Shown piece after piece: positions 46,321 to 57,996 of a DNA stretch of 64,000 nt. The position numbers were made by a program, and so were the translations under genes. The stretch is taken from positions 39,080,001 through 39,144,000 of the forward strand of contig NC_057831.1 in NCBI RefSeq assembly GCF_910594005.1. The letters run 5' to 3'. Below the pieces are notes generated by a model that saw only the letters and a list, made by a program, of their open reading frames with translations, was not told where the DNA came from and ran no database searches. Origin of the DNA: Cervus elaphus (lineage: Eukaryota; Chordata; Mammalia; Artiodactyla; Cervidae). Position 1 is the stretch's first letter. Each line of letters starts with the position of its first letter.

Positions 46321-47099
46321 ACTGAATAACATCAATAAAGATGTCATAGACAAGAGCCTTTCTCATGACAACTACTAAAGAAGCATGACTTTTTCTGGAA
46401 AAAAACTGAAGTGAAAGTGATCATCAGACTTTATTAACTGCCACACTCAAAAATATGTATATCCTTGATGATGCCATAATATTGTTATCTTTGTAATGTA
46501 CTCTATTTTTATGTTAGGGGCTCCAAAATGTATGAAGTCTTTGGTATATACTGATATATTGAAATGAGTCCTCAGTGGATTTGTCTTGCTCTCTGTTGAA
46601 ACAGTTTATTATCTGAATTCTAATTGCATTCTTTCTGTGTAAATGGAGTTTACATAGACGACCTACATGCCTACAAAAGTATGATGATGTGAAGACAGAT
46701 TTCTTTCTTATCCAGGTATACGCAGCCTCATAACACCGTCCCTATACCCATGTAACACTTTTGCTTGGAAATCTGAAATTCAATTGCTCAACAGTTAAAA
46801 TTCACAGTACAAGGTCAGCCATTATGAATGACACTAGCTTGGAGCTAAGCTTCCTCCTTGTCTTTGTTTGCATGTCAGCTGGATTTCTCCGTGAGCACAG
46901 ACCCCATCAATATCTATCCAAGGAAACTAGCTTGAAGAATAATTGAGAGTGCATATGGGCAATGATAAAACAAAGGTTTTTTTTTTTTTTCTGCTTTCAG
47001 AATAAGTTTCAGGAAATGCATAGCAAATATCCCATTTCATATGGACTCTTTTATCAAATATCAGTAAGGGTGGTTGTCATAGCCATTGTTCCCCAGGAG
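46321..47099. other. No gene recognised
   Basis: AT-rich unique-looking sequence with a poly-T run near 46978-46992. Short frames only. Confidence 0.4.
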
Positions 47100-47338
47100 A
47101 AGCAATATAATATAGTTGTAAGCTTAGGTAGGTCAAGTGGTTTCTCTCACAGTCCTCCCTCTCCTTTTTTTTTTTTGGCAAATTTTCTTAACCTCTTTCG
47201 GACTCAGTTTACTTTCCTGTTGAATGCAAAAGGTGTCAATCAAGCCTGACCATAATGAATCTTAAATATGATAATGGATGTAAATTTCTTAGCCACAGTG
47301 AGCAGCATATATTGAGTTCTCAATAAATATTAAGTTTA
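47100..47338 (+). mobile_element. MIR SINE, worn
   Basis: MIR order: agcaatataatatagttgta, gcttaggtaggtcaagtgg, caaattttcttaacctcttt, ggactcagtttactttcctg, then a terminal gagttctcaataaatatta. Confidence 0.6.
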
Positions 47339-47469
47339 AATATTATCTTGTAATGCTTTGTAAGATGCAATTTTCTAGCAGATTTGAAATATATCAGAGA
47401 AGTCAACTTGATCAATGATCCATAGTTGTAAGTGGGGTGGCCAAGTCTTGAATCATGACTCTTACAAAA

Positions 47470-48040
47470 GTACTACAGTTTAATTTTTTAAGTATGATAA
47501 TACAGTAAAATTGACTTTTTCAGTTGGTAAAATTGACTACACATTTTAAAAGATGTATTTGTGTATAATTAAGTTTCAGAACAATTCCATCATCCTCCAA
47601 AATTCACTTGATCTATATCCTTATGTTAATGTTAGTCACTCAGTCATGTCTGACTCTTTGTACCCCATGGACTGTAACTCACCAGGCTTCTCTGTCCATG
47701 GAATTCTCCAGGTCAGAATACTGGAGTGGGTAGCCATTCCCCTCTCCAGGGGAGCTTCCTGACCCAGGGATCAAACCCTGGGTCTCCCGCACTGCAGGCA
47801 GACTCTTTACCTTCTGAGCCAGCAGGGAAGGCCTGCATATCCTCACAGTCACCCCATGGTCCTACTTCTAAACTCTGGTACAGAATCATACCAGAGTTAT
47901 ATACAAGAGGATATAACTGAGACTGGCTTCTTTTACTACATACAATGTTTTTGCAATTCATACAAGTTTTTGTATGTATCAACAATTTGTACTTTATAAT
48001 TGCTGAATGGTGTTCCAAAGCATGAATATAATGGTTTCTT
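47470..48040 (-). mobile_element. Ancient L1 3' UTR, split by a Bov-tA
   Basis: Left part: ataattaagtttcagaacaatt and ccatcatcctccaaaattc. Right part: gactggcttcttttactac, aatgtttttgcaattcatac and attgctgaatggtgttcc. These are reversed old-L1 words interrupted by the SINE at 47624-47836. Confidence 0.72.
47624..47836 (-). mobile_element. Bov-tA SINE nested in old L1
   Basis: Reversed Bov-tA ending gccagcagggaaggcc. The host word atatcctta (47615-47623) recurs as atatcctca (47837-47845). Confidence 0.95.
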
Positions 48041-48059
48041 TAATACAGGCACCCACTGA

Positions 48060-48265
48060 ACAGCAGAATTCTCAGGTTTCAATATTTGCTCTGCTATACA
48101 ACATTAGTAGTTACTTAATTTTGTGGGCCTCAGTTTCTCTATCTGTAAATTAGGAATAATAATGTCTACCTCATAAGTGTCTTATAAGATTAAAAGAAAT
48201 TATACACACAGAATTCTTTGAAAACTGCCTGCCACAAAGTTTTTACTATAAAACATTAGCTTTCT
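48060..48265 (+). mobile_element. MIR SINE
   Basis: MIR order: attctcaggtttcaatatttg, agtagttacttaattttgtg, ggcctcagtttctctatctg, ataataatgtctacctcata and gattaaaagaaattatacac. Confidence 0.78.
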
Positions 48266-49703
48266 CCAGATACCTATACTTGGGTATAGTGAAAATATTA
48301 TACCAAGAAATTTTAAAACAGTTTTTTATATGTGTCTACATATAAGGAATGAATAGATTTAAGCTGAATTTCCAGTGTGAATACTGACCTAAGGCTAAAA
48401 AATTCTGTATGATACCATATATCCTGCCTTTAGGATATATAGAGTATAAGAAAATTCATCAATACCACCTATGTCTTTTGGAGAACAGCTCTGAAAATAA
48501 ACAGTGAGAAGTAGATCAGATTTTTTGATGAAGTTATATTTCTAAATTCAATTGCATTTCAAGCAGCAAAACAAATGTGTTGTGCCTTGTTGCAGTTTGA
48601 CAAAATGGCATTAATTCTATTTCCATTTCTTATGTTATCCCCATTTCTTAATTACTTAAAGAAGAATAGCAGAGTGAGAAGATAGTAAAAGCAAAAAAGA
48701 CTCATTTTTCTCTGTTGTTTGTTGTAAAAAAAAAAAAATATGGGGGACACTGATCTTTTAAACATGTTTATATTTGCTTTCTTCCTAATTCAGAAGGCCA
48801 AATGTGGGCTTGCAGTTTTGTATACAAAGAATATTCACCTTTTGGTATTTAACTAAGGCTTACATAAATCTACTTGGATCACTAATATATTATAATTACA
48901 TTGAAAAACTGTTAATATATGGATTTTCCTTGAAAGTTCAAGTGCCTCTAGTTTCAAATAAAGCCAAAACATTTAACCTGAACACTTTTGACCTAAAACA
49001 GAAAATGACAAATTTACTTTCCTCCTGAAAACGAAGTCCAAACTATTGTTCATCATTCCCATAAAGAGAGAAAATAAATACAAAGAATATACTGACACAT
49101 AGTTATAACACAAAAATGATAATCCATATTGGCTCTTCCCCATAAAGAGAAACATAAAAATATATATATATATATATATGTTTATATATATTCTTTAAAT
49201 ATGTATATTATTTTCTTTTTTATTCATTGATTATTAGAAAAAGAAAATTACACAAGACTTTTCATATACTTCCCCAAATTCCTCGTTTCTAGAAGAAACC
49301 TCCATTTATCTGTCCCTGACTATAAAGAACTGGTGACCTTGCCTTTATGCCTAATTTCATAAAATATGACCATATTTTCCAAATAATATGGCTGTTTGAC
49401 ATTTGACTTCATCATTTATCTTCTTTGACATTTTCTTTGATTTATACATTTTCCTTTTTGCCATCCATTCTGAAGCTACTCTTAAGAATGTCAAATTTAT
49501 TTTATAAACAGATTCTAACTGTAACTTTTCTGTAATCTTCCTGTTTTTAATCTCACCTTCACCTATCCTACTTCCTGTCCTAAATACATTTCTAAATCAC
49601 TCCTTTCTCACCTTTCTGCCCAAAAGTTTATTCCTTTGCCATGCCTGCTCCAACTAGAGTCATCCAACGATTGATTGTACCCATCTCTCTATTGTTTGCG
49701 CCC
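48266..49703. other. AT-rich gene-free stretch
   Basis: A (TA)n microsatellite is at 49160-49179 and an A-run at 48727-48738. No coding feature is supported. Confidence 0.45.
49160..49179. repeat. (TA)n microsatellite
   Basis: Ten TA units, followed by more imperfect AT repeats. Confidence 0.9.
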
Positions 49704-49713
49704 TACATTGTGT

Positions 49714-49825
49714 GAAGTGAAGTTGCTCAGTTTTGTCTGACTCTTTGAGACCCCATGGACTGTAGCCTACCAGGCTCCTCTGTCCATGGGATTTTCCAGG
49801 CAATAGTACTGGAGTGGATTGCCAT
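49714..49825 (-). mobile_element. Short Bov-A SINE with exact duplication
   Basis: Reversed Bov-A from gaagtgaagttgctcagttt to ggagtggattgccat. The 10-mer tacattgtgt is exact at 49704-49713 and 49826-49835. It is a 5'-truncated copy of about 110 bases. Confidence 0.94.
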
Positions 49826-50004
49826 TACATTGTGTAGTCATCCTTAATTCTTGCTTTTTTTTTTTCAAGTTCACTTGTACAATCACACAGGTGATCCATT
49901 ATCTGAGATATACAATTCTATATCAATTATACTGAGATGCCAAACTATTCCCACTCCTCTACTGCTATTTCCCTATGGATTAAGCTGTCACCTATTCTTT
50001 ATTT

Positions 50005-50318
50005 GGGCTTCCTTGATAGCTCAATTGGTAAAGAATCTGCCTGTAATGCAGGAGACGCTGGTTCTATTCCTGGGTTGGGAAGATCCTCTGGGGAAGGGAT
50101 AGGCTATCTATTCCAGTGTTCTTGGATTTCCCTTGTGGCTCCACTGGTAAAGAATCTGCCTTCAATGTGGGAGACCTGGGTTCAATCCCTGGGTTGGGAA
50201 GATCCCTGGAGAAGGGAAAGGCTACCCACTCCAGTATTCTGGCCTGGAGAATTCCAGGGACAGTCCATGGGGTCGCAAAGAGTTGGACATGACTGAGGGA
50301 CTTAGTCATTTCACCATG
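50005..50318 (+). mobile_element. Dimeric Bov-tA SINE
   Basis: Two tRNA-like heads (50005 and 50130) are joined by ttccagtgttcttggatttcc, followed by one body with a small deletion and a tail ending cttagtcatttcaccatg. The 8-mer ctttattt at 49997-50004 and 50319-50326 is a plausible duplication. Confidence 0.94.
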
Positions 50319-50324
50319 CTTTAT

Positions 50325-50830
50325 TTATCTATAGCTGCATGAGATTGTTCCAAATTACTTCAAAAAATTTTCTGTGATTTAAAGCAATATTTTACTTTTC
50401 TCCATTGTTCTCTGTGTTGAGTGGGCTCAGCAGAGTGATTCTCACTTGAGGTCTTTCATGCATTCCCATGCTTGATAGCACATGAAGACTGGACGTTCAA
50501 GATGGTTTACTTACTTGCCAGGCAGTTGATACTGGGTATTGACAAGAATTCAACTGGGTCTGTCAACTGGATCATCTATGCATGGACTTTCAATGTGGTT
50601 TGTGTTTCTCACAGCATGGGGACTGGGTTCTAAGCTCTAGCTTCTCAATAACAAGCTTCAAGAAAATTACTTTGAAGCTGTATGAATTACGATCAACTTC
50701 AATTACTCCCATATCATTTCATTACTCAGGCAAGTCATTAAGTCCACCCCAAATTCAAGAGAGGGGGAGATGAATGAGTCACCAGCTCTTAATGTTGAGA
50801 AGTAACAAGGGCATAATACAGGAAGAGAGG
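50325..50830 (-). mobile_element. Probable MaLR-like LTR relic
   Basis: It starts ttatctatagctgcatgaga, with later words cacagcatggggactgggttc, caggcaagtcattaagtcc and accccaaattcaagagag. These fit a reversed ancient LTR family whose ends resemble MLT1. The exact family is uncertain. Confidence 0.45.
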
Positions 50831-50934
50831 GAATTGATGAAGATCACCTTGAAGATTCTTGGCCATAGCTTCTTATTTGACTTTGTTTCCATCTTGCTCC
50901 CATTCACTTAATCCTTATTGAATCATCAAGAGGA

Positions 50935-51340
50935 ATTCTAAATGTTTGTCAGAACATACTAGTCTTCTGCTCAAAACCCTGTAGAGTTCCCAATATATCA
51001 ATGATTTAGAGTAAAGCATAGTTCTTTCAATGACCAACAAAACCCTATACATTGGCTCTCTGTTACCTCTTTAAGCTTAGTTTCTACAACCATTTCCATT
51101 GCTAATTTTTTTTTTGTCACAGTGGTTTCCATATAGTTTTTCTTAAACACTGCAGGCGTTTTCTTGACCTGGGACATTTGCACTAGCTCTTCCCACAGCC
51201 TGAAATATTCTTCACTCACATACCTACATGGTTACATCCCTCATGTATTTCCAACCTTTCTTTAAATTTCAATGTCTCAGTGAGTTCTGAAGTGAATATC
51301 TTATTTAGAATTACAACTCCACCCCAGTTCAGGGTTCCTC
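50935..51340 (+). mobile_element. L2 LINE 3' part
   Basis: L2 order: cttctgctcaaaaccctgtag, aaccctatacattggctctc, acctgggacatttgcactag, and ctcttcccacagcctgaaat. Ancient copy without a coding frame. Confidence 0.75.
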
Positions 51341-51921
51341 AGTAAGGTAAGTGACTGCATTCATTTCTGTTTTGATAGGGATCTGGATTTGTTGAACAGT
51401 CTGGGGCACTCTTACCTCTCTACAATCTACAGAAAATTAGTTTTGGAGAACACTTTTCTTATTGGGAAGTATATATATATCTGGTATATATCCTCAAGCA
51501 TCTATAAATGTCTTATATGTGCTGCATCAACATTACCACACTTGAAGAGGCTTGGGTCTTCTAGAACAACATATTCTATGGTAGTCAAGTAATTTCTTTT
51601 CTCCATGTGTTTTCTCTTTCTCTTCTTGATATAAGAAATGTCTTTGACCCTTTTCAGCAATTTACCCATTGTCAAATAGTAGTTTCTAGCCCTGCTTCAC
51701 CTATTCCATATATATTCATGCTCTCAGTTCTTATTGTAAATGTAATTAGTTTCAGGAGAATATCTTTTAATTTCCTAGTTTTCAAAGCATGGTCCTTAGT
51801 GGTTTCTGAGGCTCTTTCAAAGGTATTATTTGCAACAAAACACTTCAAAATAAAAGTAAAAATCATTTGCCTATTTTACCCTCTTGCTCTGTAAGAAGAA
51901 AGCAATAAAAACATACCTATT
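51341..51921. other. No gene recognised
   Basis: AT-rich. A 95-codon frame at 51607-51894 has no recognisable domain. Confidence 0.35.
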
Positions 51922-51928
51922 GATGAAT

Positions 51929-52400
51929 TCAGTTCAGTTCAGTTCATTTCAGTCACTCAGTCGTGTCTGACTCTGTGACCCGCAGCATGTCAGACTTCCC
52001 TGTCCATCAGCAACTCCCAGAGCTTACTCAAACTCTTGTCCATCAAGTCGGTGATGCCATCCAACCATCTCATCCTCTGTCGTCCCCTTCTCCTCCTGCC
52101 TTCAATCTTTCTCAGCATCAGGGTCTTTTCCAATGAATCAGTTATTTGCATCAGGTGGCCAAAGTATTGGAGTTTCAGCCTCAGCATCAGTCCTTCCAGT
52201 GAATATTCAGGACTGATTTCCTGTAGGATTGACTGGTTGGATCTCTTTACAATCCAAGGGACTCTCAAGAGTCTTCTCCAACACCACAGTTCAAAAACAT
52301 CCATTTTTAGCACTCAGCTTTCTTTATAGTCCAACTCTCACATCCATACATGACTATTGTAAAAACCACAGATTTGGCTATATGGACTTTTGTTGGCAAA
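51929..52400 (-). mobile_element. BovB LINE 3' end
   Basis: The minus strand carries the terminal ~470 bases of BovB, with the tail seen as (TTCAG)n at 51931-51950. A 107-codon C-terminal frame (51990-52313) remains open, reading FELWCWRRLLRVPW and RRRGRQRMRWLDGI, so this is the best preserved BovB piece here. The 7-mer gatgaat at 51922-51928 and 52401-52407 is a likely target duplication. Confidence 0.95.
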
Positions 52401-52407
52401 GATGAAT

Positions 52408-53139
52408 CAGACTCTGTAATATAGCTCAGAATATGTCCTATGGCTTTAAATAGGGTAGAAAGAAAAGGAAATAAAACACACACACTCCATGTTTTCTAAA
52501 CAGAATGAGTGAAGAAGAAAATGAGCGTAATTGCAAAATTGGGTTAAAAATGTAATTTCAAAGCCAGATAAAAAAGATCTAGGGTAAAACTTGGAGAAAT
52601 AAATTACCAAATGGCTATTTCAGCCAAAGGAGTTCCTGCCCTAATTGTTAGCACATAATCACGATACCTCAGTCTTTGACTACGTTTCCTGATTGGCCCA
52701 TTTTCAATGATATATGGGGTGTTAGCCTGAGAACAAAGTTAAGACAAGGTGTCAACTACCACATCTGGAATGTATTGAACTCTCCTTCTAGCCCTATTGT
52801 TAACACCCTCTTAACACCTTTCTTTTTATACTGCCTAGACCAGGAAGAGGTAAATTGGTGGACAGGTAAGACAGTGCAGCTGGAAGTAGTTGTCTACTGT
52901 ACTCATAACCTTCTTAATAGGAGGAATTATTCTATATTATGGATAGACTTGATTTCTGCTGCTGTGGACAGTTTTATCTACTTAATTGACAGACAAGGAC
53001 ACTCTCTTTTGTCACATTGTATGTCCAAGTAATTCAATGGGAGTGTTGAATCAAATAAAATGCATTGATTGAGTATCTATTTTATAGATAAAATGAGAAA
53101 TATTGTATCAACAAATATATTGAGAGATTAAACAAATGC
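52408..53139. other. No gene recognised
   Basis: A 118-codon frame at 52676-53032 shows no domain I recognise. Its region is unique-looking and somewhat less AT-rich than its surroundings. Confidence 0.35.
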
Positions 53140-53154
53140 AGGACCTAGATTTTG

Positions 53155-53308
53155 TTTCTTTGTAATTTTTTTAATTTTTAAATTTTTGCTGGAATTTAGT
53201 TGCTTTATAATGTGTTAGTTTCTAATGTACAGCAAAGTGAATCAGATATATATATATATACATATACATACATATATTCCCTTTTTTGTGGATTTCCTCC
53301 CCATTTAG
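53155..53308 (-). mobile_element. Short L1 3' end with exact 15-bp duplication
   Basis: Reversed L1 3' UTR (gctggaatttagttgctttat, gtttctaatgtacagcaaag) with an internal (TA)n. The duplication aggacctagattttg is exact at 53140-53154 and 53309-53323. Confidence 0.93.
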
Positions 53309-53323
53309 AGGACCTAGATTTTG

Positions 53324-56300
53324 AATGACTTTTCAGAAGTATAGCGGGATTATACTGTGACAACTGTTCATATTTTCAAGGCACCTTGAACAATGTAAGA
53401 GAGAGACTGTAACCTAAAAAGAAAAGCTACTCACACCAAGGATGTACCTAAGATTCCAACTGCCCTGGTCCAGGGCTGTAAAAAATGTAACATTAAGGGA
53501 CCATGGAAAGAGCCTGGTTTCTAGCGGTACTAGAGAGCCAGCAGACATAAGTTCAAGTCATGACATTTACCAGACAAAAGTTCCCCATGATTTCTGTAGG
53601 TGCCATTTTCTTCAAGAGTAAAGTAAGAAGGATTCTAAGCTCCTGTGTACATATGAAAATGCTACAGCTTTAAGTAAATATGTTCTTTTAAGCTCATGGA
53701 TGTGGTGGAAATGCCAACTGCAGGCGCTTGTCCTCTGACACACACTGGTCTGTGATGAGGGGCCTGTCTTGAGCTGTCACTCTGATTTCTGTCTCCCAGG
53801 CCCTGTCCCTGCAGTCACTCAAAGGACAGACTCACTCAGCTGTGCAACACAAGCCAAGGAGAAGTGACAGGCGTGCAGAGGTCTCGGCCACCAACACGTG
53901 TCCTTGCAGGGCATTGCCATAAGCATTCAACCCGTGGAGCCACAGGGCAATAAACCAAGTCAAAAAAGGCAGATGCATCTCCTGAAAAATATTGCTGGCT
54001 GACACTTCATAGGGGATCATTAAGGAAAAAGAGAAATCCAGTGATCTAAAATGATGGCAAAATGGACACCTAAAAGATCGTATATTCTTTGAATACTTTT
54101 GGTTTCGCTGTAGGACACTAATGTTTCCCAATAAGTGGAATATAATTGGTATTTACCTCCTTTGTCATTCAGCAGATTCATATTCATCAATTAAATTCTT
54201 CAGAATGCATTTTGATGAAACCTGACTCTATAGAAACTTTATTGCAACTTGGCCTTCCTTTAAATGTTTGCATGCAATACGTGACCGAGATTTTTAATCA
54301 AAACCACATTTATTTGTGCACCCTAAATCCCCTACAGCCCTCATTAAAAATAAAAAGTCTTCTGTCTAATAACTCCTTAGGTTGTTGAATTTCACAAACT
54401 CACTGTTACCCCTTCCTGAATTTTATTTTACTACTTGGTCAATAGGAACTCTTTGCTGTATTTTGAGGATTTCAGGTATTATTTGTCCAGTGTAAAAGTT
54501 GGCACTGAACCCTAAGCTAGATTTGGGTCATGGGTTTTATGGGAAGATGCTGGATGATATAAAAACTTTGCAAATATAATAATACTGTCATAATATCCAT
54601 CATGCATTACATTGTCACGCGGTGACAGTCATTATTAGCATTTGCTCCTTTTATTTTTGTAGTAGTCAGCAATAATATTTTTTCTCTTACTCCCAACAAG
54701 CATATAAGTTGATCATTATTTTCATTTTCTGATGTGAGGGATTTGTTTTTCTTAGACACATAAATAGAGATTATTAAGAAATAGATTAAGAAATAGATTA
54801 TCAAAATGTTTGTTTTAGTCAAAGGAGTTACAAACACACATATATGGAATATGAAAAGCCCTTATCTCTATGTGAATTGGTTGCTTTCCTTATAATCATC
54901 TGTATTTCCCAATGTTCTCTTAATATACATTACTTACAAAGTTTTCTCTGGAGAAGATTCTTCAGACATTGTACATATTTATGCACATCCAGGGCTGAAA
55001 ATTCTCCAAATAGCAATGGATAATGCTAAGATATTTTTGATAGTTGACATATATCTTCAAAAGAAGCTGAGAGTAGATGGAAGCTTTTGGGATTCAGAGG
55101 TGAAAAAGCTGGCATCGAAAAGCAACACAGAGAATGTTTTCTTAGATGCCCATGATTAGGGAACATTCTTCCCCTTCCTTTACCTTCCAGCTCATAGCAG
55201 GTAAATGACATTGTCTCCATAGGGAAGCGTGTGCCTGCCATCTCAACAGTTGGAAGAATTAACTTGACTTCCAAAGGAAGCTGCACAGTAGTACCAAGCA
55301 ATAAACATCCTGGAGCCCAGGAATGAGAAACAATTAGAGATCACTTTATTAATGCTTAATGAGGCAGAGCAGGCATACAGCAAAGCTGATTTGTGTTCTA
55401 TCTTGGCCAATGATGCTCACATAATGCCAATGTGCTATTATAAATGTCTCTGCTCTGTAGGCTGTGAATCAAAGAAGGCAGGAGATGAAATTATCTGGGG
55501 AACCTTACAACGACATAGTGAAGAAAAACCAGAAAATGAGCAGTGTGGATCCCACTGCTAATCTCAGTGCAAGTTGGGGAAATGTTTTATACTTTTCATA
55601 TTTGGTTTCCCAAGCCTAATTCCTAATAGGCATGGTTAAATCCCACTGAGAATTTCTGTTCCTAATAATGCATTAAGCATCTCAGTTGGAAGGTTCCACA
55701 AAGCATTTTCCCCTGCTTTTTTCTCTATCATACTGCAGTGAAAAAGGATTAAGAATATACTGCACAGGTGCAAGTTGCAGCTGTTGAGGGTAAACTCTGT
55801 TCTACTATATTAATTCATCTCCCACCAGGGGAATTGGAGAATAGTTCAGTTCCCATAAAAAGAAAAAAAAATTGTCTTCATCAAAGAAGGAAGAAATTTC
55901 TTATTTGGAATATTACATTATTTCTGGCCAGAAGGGTCTCTATAAACACAATTTCCTAACCCAGTCAAACAATCATAGAAATAAAAAGGAAACTCCTTGG
56001 TTTCAGTTTAAACATATTTACTTAAAGTTATATATATGTAAGTGTGTACACACTTACGTATACATATGCAGTGCTCTACATGCATAGTATACCAATATAT
56101 ACATACAAAATCCCAAGAAGCTACATTCTAATAAAAAGTTTAGCAATCAAGGCTAAATAAGCTGTACTCACATAATCAGAGCCTCTTATTGTGCTTAATT
56201 CCTGGGACAAAAAAATCAATGACAAAATATGCTTTTTTATTACATTTTCATTTCAAAAAGTAGACCATAAATCAAGGTATCCTTATAATAAAAATATGGC

Positions 56301-56393
56301 TCCAAATTCTTTATTCCTTATAGCCTCATGCATAATTGTGTATATTTATCACTTGTGTTTGCAACCCTGACCTCCACATATGCTCAGTCTGGT
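53324..56393. other. Long, largely repeat-free stretch
   Basis: Very few recognisable repeats in 3 kb, unlike most of the window. Two blocks (about 53690-54330 and 55020-55580) have balanced composition and are treated as candidate conserved non-coding DNA. Open frames (up to 99 codons, at 53832-54131 on the minus strand) show no domain. Confidence 0.45.
56038..56057. repeat. 20-bp perfect palindrome
   Basis: gtaagtgtgtacacacttac reads the same on both strands and could form a cruciform. It lies beside a short (TA)n. Confidence 0.95.
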
Positions 56394-56545
56394 AGGAAAG
56401 AAAGAAGGACAGGGAGGAGGGAGGAGAGAGAGGAAGGGAGGAGGGAGGGAGGGAGGGAGGAAGGAAAGAGGAAAGAAAAAGGAAAAAAAAAAACAAGAAG
56501 AGAAGGAGGAGTGGGGGGAGGGAGGAGGAGGGGAAATAGAAATGG
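56394..56545. repeat. Polypurine tract with G-quadruplex motif
   Basis: A GGGA/GGAA/GAAA-rich strand, with an uninterrupted purine run from 56411 to 56493. Four GGG tracts with one-base loops lie at 56443-56457. The 121-codon and 60-codon frames across it encode only Glu, Gly, Arg and Lys runs and are not genes. Confidence 0.93.
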
Positions 56546-57599
56546 AGAGTTCTTATATATAGTACATTCTCCCTCCCAGACTCACTGGCTCCAGGGTGAT
56601 TTTCAACTTCTAGGAGTCTCAGTTACTTCAAAATGGATAATAGTTCCTGACCTGCTTGTCTTCCAGAATAGTCATAAGAATTCGACAAACTAATGATCAA
56701 AGATCTCTTAATCTATAAAAAGTGTATAATCATATTATGTTCTTTGTAACCCAGGTCACCCTGTGCTTTGATATTTTCATAAAATTGTCTTGCTCTCCTA
56801 TCATATTTCAGAAGAATCCATTGCCTTTCCAAGATTTGTGTAAATTTTAGATTTTTATGGTCACTTTCAGCTCTTCCTCATGCTTATACTCAGCTCTCTA
56901 GCCTATGGGAGCCATTGTATCTTGTGGCCGTTTTCTTCTCTCACATGATTCAGATTTTAGTTGAAATCCCTGTGTTCATGAAGCAGCAGTCACACAGGGC
57001 AGGTTTGCCATGGAAGTTGACATTCAGTGCCTATATATCCTGTGAGATACCCTTATCAGGGAGAATTCTTTTACTTCACATTTCTTTGTCCATCTCCGCT
57101 AAGTCATCTCCCATTCCCCTTCTCTTCCCCTTTTCTTGTCTCTCAACCGCTCCCCATTTAATGTTTATTTTTATAGAGCCATATATCTGCCACTGATTTC
57201 TTATCTCATATAAATAAGAGCATGTGAGAAGATGAAGAGCATCTCAGTTCTAGCACCTAACAGAAAAATAGAAAAAAGATCATGTGTTATAGAAAGAAAA
57301 GGGTGACAGTTCATTTTGGATAGGAAAGCTGATTTAAAGTACTGTTTCATATAGTGTTTTATTTTAGTATCAGATTATATTCCCAAGTCTAAAACTCACA
57401 AGTTATGTGTTGTATGTATCCTCATTTCTTCTCTACTAAACCCCTGGCAGATGTTCCTACACAAATATGACCTTCTGTCTAGAATTCAGAAATGACATTG
57501 GAATCCTTGTGAATTAGAGAGCTTCTGACTGACTCCGGTTGACTGTATCTCTTGCCTCAAAACATTTATTCTAAGGCAAGAATGAAAAATATTCCATTA
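56546..57599. other. No gene recognised
   Basis: A 93-codon frame at 56915-57196 shows no recognisable domain. No repeat is clearly named. Confidence 0.35.
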
Positions 57600-57750
57600 A
57601 TTATTTCAGTAAATACATACTTATATGTTGGGTACTTTGATAATTGCTCAGAATACACAGGTAATGGTTTCACAAAGATTACACTATACTGGAGGAGACA
57701 TTCATAGAGATAAATAAGTGGCAGGAAATTTAACAGATCATGTGATTGAA
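57600..57750 (-). mobile_element. Possible L2 3' end, reversed
   Basis: The words ttatttcagtaaatacatac, ttatatgttgggtactttga and aatacacaggtaatgg fit a reversed L2 tail, strongly diverged. Confidence 0.4.
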
Positions 57751-57963
57751 GTAGGATACAGGCTTTATAAGACACGTGAAAAGGGGTGATCTGTGTATAA
57801 ATGAGATTAGAAAAAATATTTAACAATGGAGGAAGTACTTTATATTTGCCTTAAGAATAAATAGAAGTTTAAAATATGAGTAAGTAAGAGGCCAGTAAAG
57901 GCATTCTAGGAAGGAGAAATAATATGAAAAGTATATACATACATCTATATATGTATATTGCCC

Positions 57964-57964
<1 letters not shown>

Positions 57965-57996
<32 letters not shown>
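57965..57996. repeat. (TA)n microsatellite, interrupted
   Basis: TA dinucleotides with a TGTA interruption. A similar short run precedes it at 57940-57958. Confidence 0.88.

Noticed and set aside
52676..53032. 118-codon open frame as a gene
   Set aside because: No recognisable domain, no splice signals that extend it, and its length is within chance for 64 kb on six frames.
56328..56693. 121-codon Arg/Glu/Gly-rich frame
   Set aside because: It is the translation of a polypurine tract, open only because purine-only codons contain few stops.
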